A stretch of 64,000 nt of DNA from JANQMY01 sp965228775 (lineage in GTDB: Bacteria > Pseudomonadota > Alphaproteobacteria > JANQMY01): positions 186,001 through 250,000 of the forward strand of contig OZ245840.1 in the NCBI GenBank assembly GCA_965228775.1. Reading direction: 5' to 3'. This document shows positions 61,021-64,000 of this stretch, in pieces (position 1 is the first letter of the stretch; each line of letters opens with the position of its first letter). The position numbers and the translations under genes were made by a program. Under the pieces are notes generated by a model. That model did no database searches and was not told where the DNA came from. It saw only the letters and a program-made list of their open reading frames with translations.

Positions 61021-62193
61021 ATGGTTAATGAAAAGACAGCGGCCCTCATCGTTTCGGCCGGTCGTGGCATTCGTGCAGGGGGCGGAATGCCCAAACAATA
61101 CAGGCACATAGGTGGCCAATCTGTCTTGCGCCATACGCTTCAGAAGTTTGCGGCCCATCCCCATATTTCCTCGATTCGCACGGTCATACATCCCGACGAC
61201 CGCTCCATGTACGATGAGGCAGCATCAGGAATTGATGTACTGCCACCGGTACACGGTGGCGCAACACGACAAGAGTCTGTTCGGTTGGGGCTTGAGAGCC
61301 TCGCCGACACTGATGTGGATTTCGTGTTGATCCATGATGCAGCCCGGCCATTTGTCCCCAATCGGGTAATTACGGATATCATTCACGCATTGGAGTCCGG
61401 CATTGGTGCCATCCCTGCTCTTGCCGTGACGGACACCATTAAGCGAGCCCATGAGGGCGCCGTTGTGGAGACCATCGACCGCTCTGTCCTGTGGCGGGCG
61501 CAGACACCTCAAGGTTTTCACTACCGCCCCATTATTGAAGCCCATCATCGTGTCATTGGTCAGGAACTCACCGATGATGCCGCTGTGGCGGAAGCGGCCG
61601 ATCTAGAGGTTAAGCTGGTAGAAGGGAGCGATGATAATTTTAAAATTACGGCTCCGGAAGATTTCGATAAAGCCGAAGCAATGCTGCAAGAGGAACCGAC
61701 GAAACGCATGAGTATCACCAAAGCCGGCATGGGGTTCGATGTGCATCGTTTCGAGCCCGGCGACAAAGTCATTCTTTGCGGCATTGAAGTGCCGCACACG
61801 GCAAAACTCGCTGGCCATTCCGATGCGGATGTGGGGCTGCACGCCATTACCGATGCAATCCTTGGCGCCCTTGGGGACGGTGATATCGGCGATCATTTTC
61901 CGCCCAGCGATCCGCAATGGAAAGGCGCCCCGTCGGACAAATTCCTTGAATTTGCCGCCAACCGCGTTCGAGAACGCGGTGGCGCCATTACTCATGTGGA
62001 TGTGACGCTCATCTGTGAAAAGCCGAAGATTGGCCCTCACAGAACGGCCATGCGGCAACGGCTCTCCGAGATCATGCTGATTCCCATTGAGGATATTAGC
62101 GTCAAAGCCACCACCACCGAAAAGCTCGGCTTTACAGGCCGGGAAGAAGGCATTGCGGCCCAATCGATCGCAACCATTACAGTGCCGGGCTAA
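61021..62193 (+). CDS. ispDF: Bifunctional IspD/IspF of the MEP isoprenoid pathway
   Basis: From ATG 61021 (390 residues; a GTG five codons earlier is possible). The N-terminal ~225 residues are IspD: LIVSAGRGIRAGGGMPKQY, VHGGATRQESVRLGL, FVLIHDAARPFV and DNFKITAPEDF. The C-terminal ~160 are IspF: GMGFDVHRFEPGD (metal DxH), LAGHSDADVGLHAITDAILG, DIGDHFPPSD and TEKLGFTGREEGI. It makes CDP-methylerythritol and then the cyclodiphosphate. The fusion is typical of alphaproteobacteria. pgpA follows after 9 bp. Confidence 0.96.
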   Translation: MVNEKTAALIVSAGRGIRAGGGMPKQYRHIGGQSVLRHTLQKFAAHPHISSIRTVIHPDDRSMYDEAASGIDVLPPVHGGATRQESVRLGLESLADTDVDFVLIHDAARPFVPNRVITDIIHALESGIGAIPALAVTDTIKRAHEGAVVETIDRSVLWRAQTPQGFHYRPIIEAHHRVIGQELTDDAAVAEAADLEVKLVEGSDDNFKITAPEDFDKAEAMLQEEPTKRMSITKAGMGFDVHRFEPGDKVILCGIEVPHTAKLAGHSDADVGLHAITDAILGALGDGDIGDHFPPSDPQWKGAPSDKFLEFAANRVRERGGAITHVDVTLICEKPKIGPHRTAMRQRLSEIMLIPIEDISVKATTTEKLGFTGREEGIAAQSIATITVPG

Positions 62194-62202
62194 ATCGAGG
62201 AT

Positions 62203-62697
62203 ATGGCATTTTTCAATCCACCACCCCCGCCCCTACGCTTCTGGTCCGCAGAAGTATTGCTGGCCACTTGGGGCGGAAGCGGGCTTTTGAAGCCCGCTCC
62301 GGGCACTTGGGGATCCCTTGCGGCCCTGCCCTTCGCGTGGGGAATTTTGTCGATTGGTGGACACCCCCTATTGCTTATGGCCTCCGCACTCATATCTGGA
62401 GCTGGCCTGTGGTCCGCCCAAAAATACATAGCAGCAACAGGGCAACACGATGCATCACCGATTGTCATCGATGAAGTGGCCGGTCAATGGATTGCACTTC
62501 TTCTCTCTCCACTGAGTATTGCGGCCTTTCTCACGGCATTTGGTTTGTTCCGATTGTTCGATATCTTGAAACCATGGCCGATCAAATGGATTGATAAATC
62601 CGTCGACGGCGCATTTGGTGTCATGGCCGACGATGTGGTGGCAGGCATTGCCGCCCTGGGCGCGAATTGGATTTTGTGGACATACGTATTGGGGTGA
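62203..62697 (+). CDS. pgpA: Phosphatidylglycerophosphatase A
   Basis: A 164-residue membrane protein with the PgpA pattern: a TWGSLAALPFAWG segment, the metal-site VIDEVAGQWIALLLS, FGLFRLFDILKPWPI and DDVVAGIAALGANW. It removes the phosphate from phosphatidylglycerophosphate in cardiolipin/PG synthesis. It lies between ispDF (9 bp) and cinA (3 bp), so the three genes form one operon. Confidence 0.92.
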   Translation: MAFFNPPPPPLRFWSAEVLLATWGGSGLLKPAPGTWGSLAALPFAWGILSIGGHPLLLMASALISGAGLWSAQKYIAATGQHDASPIVIDEVAGQWIALLLSPLSIAAFLTAFGLFRLFDILKPWPIKWIDKSVDGAFGVMADDVVAGIAALGANWILWTYVLG

Positions 62698-62700
62698 CCG

Positions 62701-63192
62701 ATGTTTGACAATGCACATATTCGACATGCTCAAATCATCTTGGCGCTGTGTCGAGAGCAGAAGCTCAAACTCGCAACCGCAGAATCCTGCACCGGCGGAT
62801 TGATCGCGGGATGTTTGACTGATATCGCGGGATCTTCGGATGTGGTCGATAGGGGTTTTGTCACCTATTCCAATGAGGCCAAAAGAGACATGTTGGGTGT
62901 TCCGGGCGACCTGATTGCGGATTATGGCGCCGTCTCAGAACCTGTGGCACGCGCCATGGCCGAAGGAGCCCTCAACAATTCGCTCGCACAGATTAGCGTC
63001 TCTGTCACTGGCATAGCAGGCCCCGGCGGCGGCACGGACCTGAAGCCCGTCGGTTTGGTCCACATGGCTTGCGCCCGAGAAGGACGCAGCATTATTCACG
63101 AGAAGTGTCTGTTTGGCGATATTGGACGCAGCGAAGTCAGGACGAAAGCGCTGGAGATGGCTTTCACACTTTTCCAGCGTCAACTGGAGTGA
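62701..63192 (+). CDS. CinA C-terminal-domain protein (nicotinamide-nucleotide amidase type)
   Basis: A 163-residue protein consisting only of the CinA_C domain: LATAESCTGGLIAGCLTDI, FVTYSNEAKRDMLGV, VSVTGIAGPGGGTDLKPVG and a C-terminal helix. The N-terminal MoCF domain of full CinA is absent, as in PncC-type enzymes, which deamidate NMN to NaMN in pyridine nucleotide recycling. The last 29 bp overlap the convergent coq10 gene. Confidence 0.9.
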   Translation: MFDNAHIRHAQIILALCREQKLKLATAESCTGGLIAGCLTDIAGSSDVVDRGFVTYSNEAKRDMLGVPGDLIADYGAVSEPVARAMAEGALNNSLAQISVSVTGIAGPGGGTDLKPVGLVHMACAREGRSIIHEKCLFGDIGRSEVRTKALEMAFTLFQRQLE

Positions 63193-63667
63193 CCAACCCC
63201 AGGGAGGACGGCGAAGCTACCTCCTTGTACAGAGCATGCGCGCGTTCTTCAAAAGCAGACACCATCTTCAGGACCGCTTTGGTAAAAACCTTTGACATCA
63301 TTTTTTGAAGTGTTTTGCTTCGAAATTCGAAGTCGATGAAGAAGTCAACCGTACACCCACCTTCTGCATTGGGCTCGAAGACCCAACGATTTGTTAGATA
63401 GCGAAATGGTCCGTTGATGTATTGCACTTCAATGCGTTTGCCCGACGGATCAAGCGCCACACGGCTTGTGAACTGTTCCCGGAACACTTTGAAGGCCACA
63501 GCCATGTCTGCGGTCAATGTCTCAAGCTCGTCCACCATCTCACGTTTGCGAACCCGCAAGCCAACACACCAGGGAATAAAGGCCGGATATTTTTCGATGT
63601 CCGCCACCAGGGCGTACATCTGCTCCGCGCCATATGGCAGGACTTTTCTTTCCGCATGAGAGGTCAT
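63164..63667 (-). CDS. Coenzyme Q-binding START-domain protein (COQ10/RatA family)
   Basis: A 167-residue polyketide-cyclase/START fold protein: LPYGAEQMYALVADIEKYPAF, IPWCVGLRV, FTSRVALDP and the helical end FTKAVLKMVSAFEERAHALY. In mitochondria and alphaproteobacteria such proteins bind ubiquinone and aid respiration. The E. coli homologue is named RatA for a proposed ribosome-association toxin activity, but nothing here indicates a toxin-antitoxin pair. It lies 7 bp after lipA. Confidence 0.88.
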   Translation of the reverse strand: MTSHAERKVLPYGAEQMYALVADIEKYPAFIPWCVGLRVRKREMVDELETLTADMAVAFKVFREQFTSRVALDPSGKRIEVQYINGPFRYLTNRWVFEPNAEGGCTVDFFIDFEFRSKTLQKMMSKVFTKAVLKMVSAFEERAHALYKEVASPSSLGLVTPVDAGKV

Positions 63668-63674
63668 AGTTAGT

Positions 63675-64000
63675 CTACGCTTTACCTGCCGCCGCCGCCC
63701 GCGCTGCCTTCAGCCGCTGAAAGTCCTCACCTGCATGATGTGACGACCGCGTTAACGGGCTTGCCGAAACCATCAAGAAGCCTTTGGCATAGGCCATTGT
63801 CTCATAGGCCTTGAATTCTTCCGGTGTTACGAAACGATCAATTGGATGATGTCTTCGCGTAGGCTGCAAATATTGTCCGATCGTTAAGAAATCCACGTCA
63901 GCGGCACGCAGGTCATCCATCACTTGCATGACTTCTTCGCGCGTTTCGCCAAGGCCCACCATAATACCGGACTTGGTGAACAAGGACGGATCCACCTCTT
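63675..64000 (-). CDS. lipA: Lipoyl synthase LipA, C-terminal part (cut by window edge)
   Basis: The visible ~108 residues match the end of LipA: SLFTKSGIMVGLGETREEV, DFLTIGQYLQPTRRHHP and the RSSHHAGEDF tail with the conserved Arg-Ser-Ser. The codon at the window-side frame start is an internal GTG (Val), not a start. LipA is a radical-SAM enzyme with two 4Fe-4S clusters that inserts sulphur into octanoyl groups; the cluster-binding Cys motifs lie beyond the edge. lipA followed by coq10 is a common alphaproteobacterial pair. Confidence 0.95.
   Translation of the reverse strand, partial: EVDPSLFTKSGIMVGLGETREEVMQVMDDLRAADVDFLTIGQYLQPTRRHHPIDRFVTPEEFKAYETMAYAKGFLMVSASPLTRSSHHAGEDFQRLKAARAAAAGKA

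Noticed and set aside
63164..63667. RatA toxin of a type II toxin-antitoxin system
   Set aside because: The automatic family name is RatA, but there is no antitoxin neighbour and the lipA-coq10 position fits a ubiquinone-binding START protein.
1..64000. CRISPR arrays, transposases, integrases or phage genes
   Set aside because: I looked for regularly spaced repeats and for DDE/tyrosine/serine recombinase motifs and saw none. The only direct repeats are the kinase duplication and the pair at 41.9/43.9 kb.

Overview
The window is chromosomal DNA of moderate GC from an alphaproteobacterium. The strongest evidence is the right-hand 18 kb, an alphaproteobacterial housekeeping block: lipA, coq10/ratA, cinA, pgpA, fused ispDF, dusB, ntrB-ntrC, ntrY-ntrX, trkA, trkH, a D-amino-acid-transaminase-like gene, hfq, hflX, a CysQ/IMPase gene and mazG. 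A fused IspDF and an NtrYX pair beside NtrBC are typical of that class. I cannot name the genus; abundant acyl-CoA dehydrogenases, TIM-barrel amidohydrolases, a KshA-like Rieske oxygenase and spinster-type MFS carriers would suit a Parvibaculales-like or other lipid/steroid-degrading marine lineage, but this is inference. Layout: 0-6.5 kb holds small metabolic and stress genes (ArsR-family tail, SnoaL-like, SDR, zinc-ribbon protein, spinster MFS, SodC-like, EEP nuclease), with a composite palindromic repeat at 2.2-2.4 kb. 6.5-11.5 kb has an ADP-ribosylglycohydrolase, an acyl-CoA dehydrogenase, glutathione peroxidase with DUF3429, and lipoprotein/membrane genes. 11.5-13.0 kb is a small arsenic operon read leftward (arsR, arsI, a membrane protein, a small lipoprotein) with two similar candidate operators, a 15-bp hairpin over the third gene's ribosome binding site, and a terminator. 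13-24 kb is catabolic: an MFS/GPH carrier, truncated haemoglobin, acyl-CoA dehydrogenase, hydrolases, a GH25 lysozyme, and a TetR-amidohydrolase-Rieske operon behind twin GTATAC palindromes. 24.3-27.4 kb is an odd island: a cysteine-free, Asn/Asp/Gln/Ser-rich 520-residue orphan next to a protein whose N-terminal half looks like a type III secretion CesT-class chaperone, then a 510-bp stretch with two tiny ORFs and hairpins. 27.5-37.6 kb has a ThDP enzyme with an ATC-hydrolase-like gene, two paralogous small secreted proteins, an EmrAB pump with a divergent TetR and an overlapping operator/promoter, methylmalonyl-CoA epimerase, DUF1232, a TauD-type dioxygenase and an AraC regulator. 37.6-44 kb is a second plastic region: an OmpR-type response regulator with two tandemly duplicated sensor kinases and a truncated second regulator between them, then a channel-like membrane gene bracketed by two ~65-bp direct repeats that each carry an intrinsic terminator. 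44-64 kb is the conserved block. The most unusual items are the possible chaperone/effector pair, the RBS-masking hairpin in the arsenic operon, the duplicated kinase locus, the repeat-flanked channel-like gene, and two enzymes (SodC-like, amidohydrolase) with altered metal ligands. No tRNA, rRNA, CRISPR array, transposase or integrase was seen. All family calls were made by reading the translations; no database search was run.
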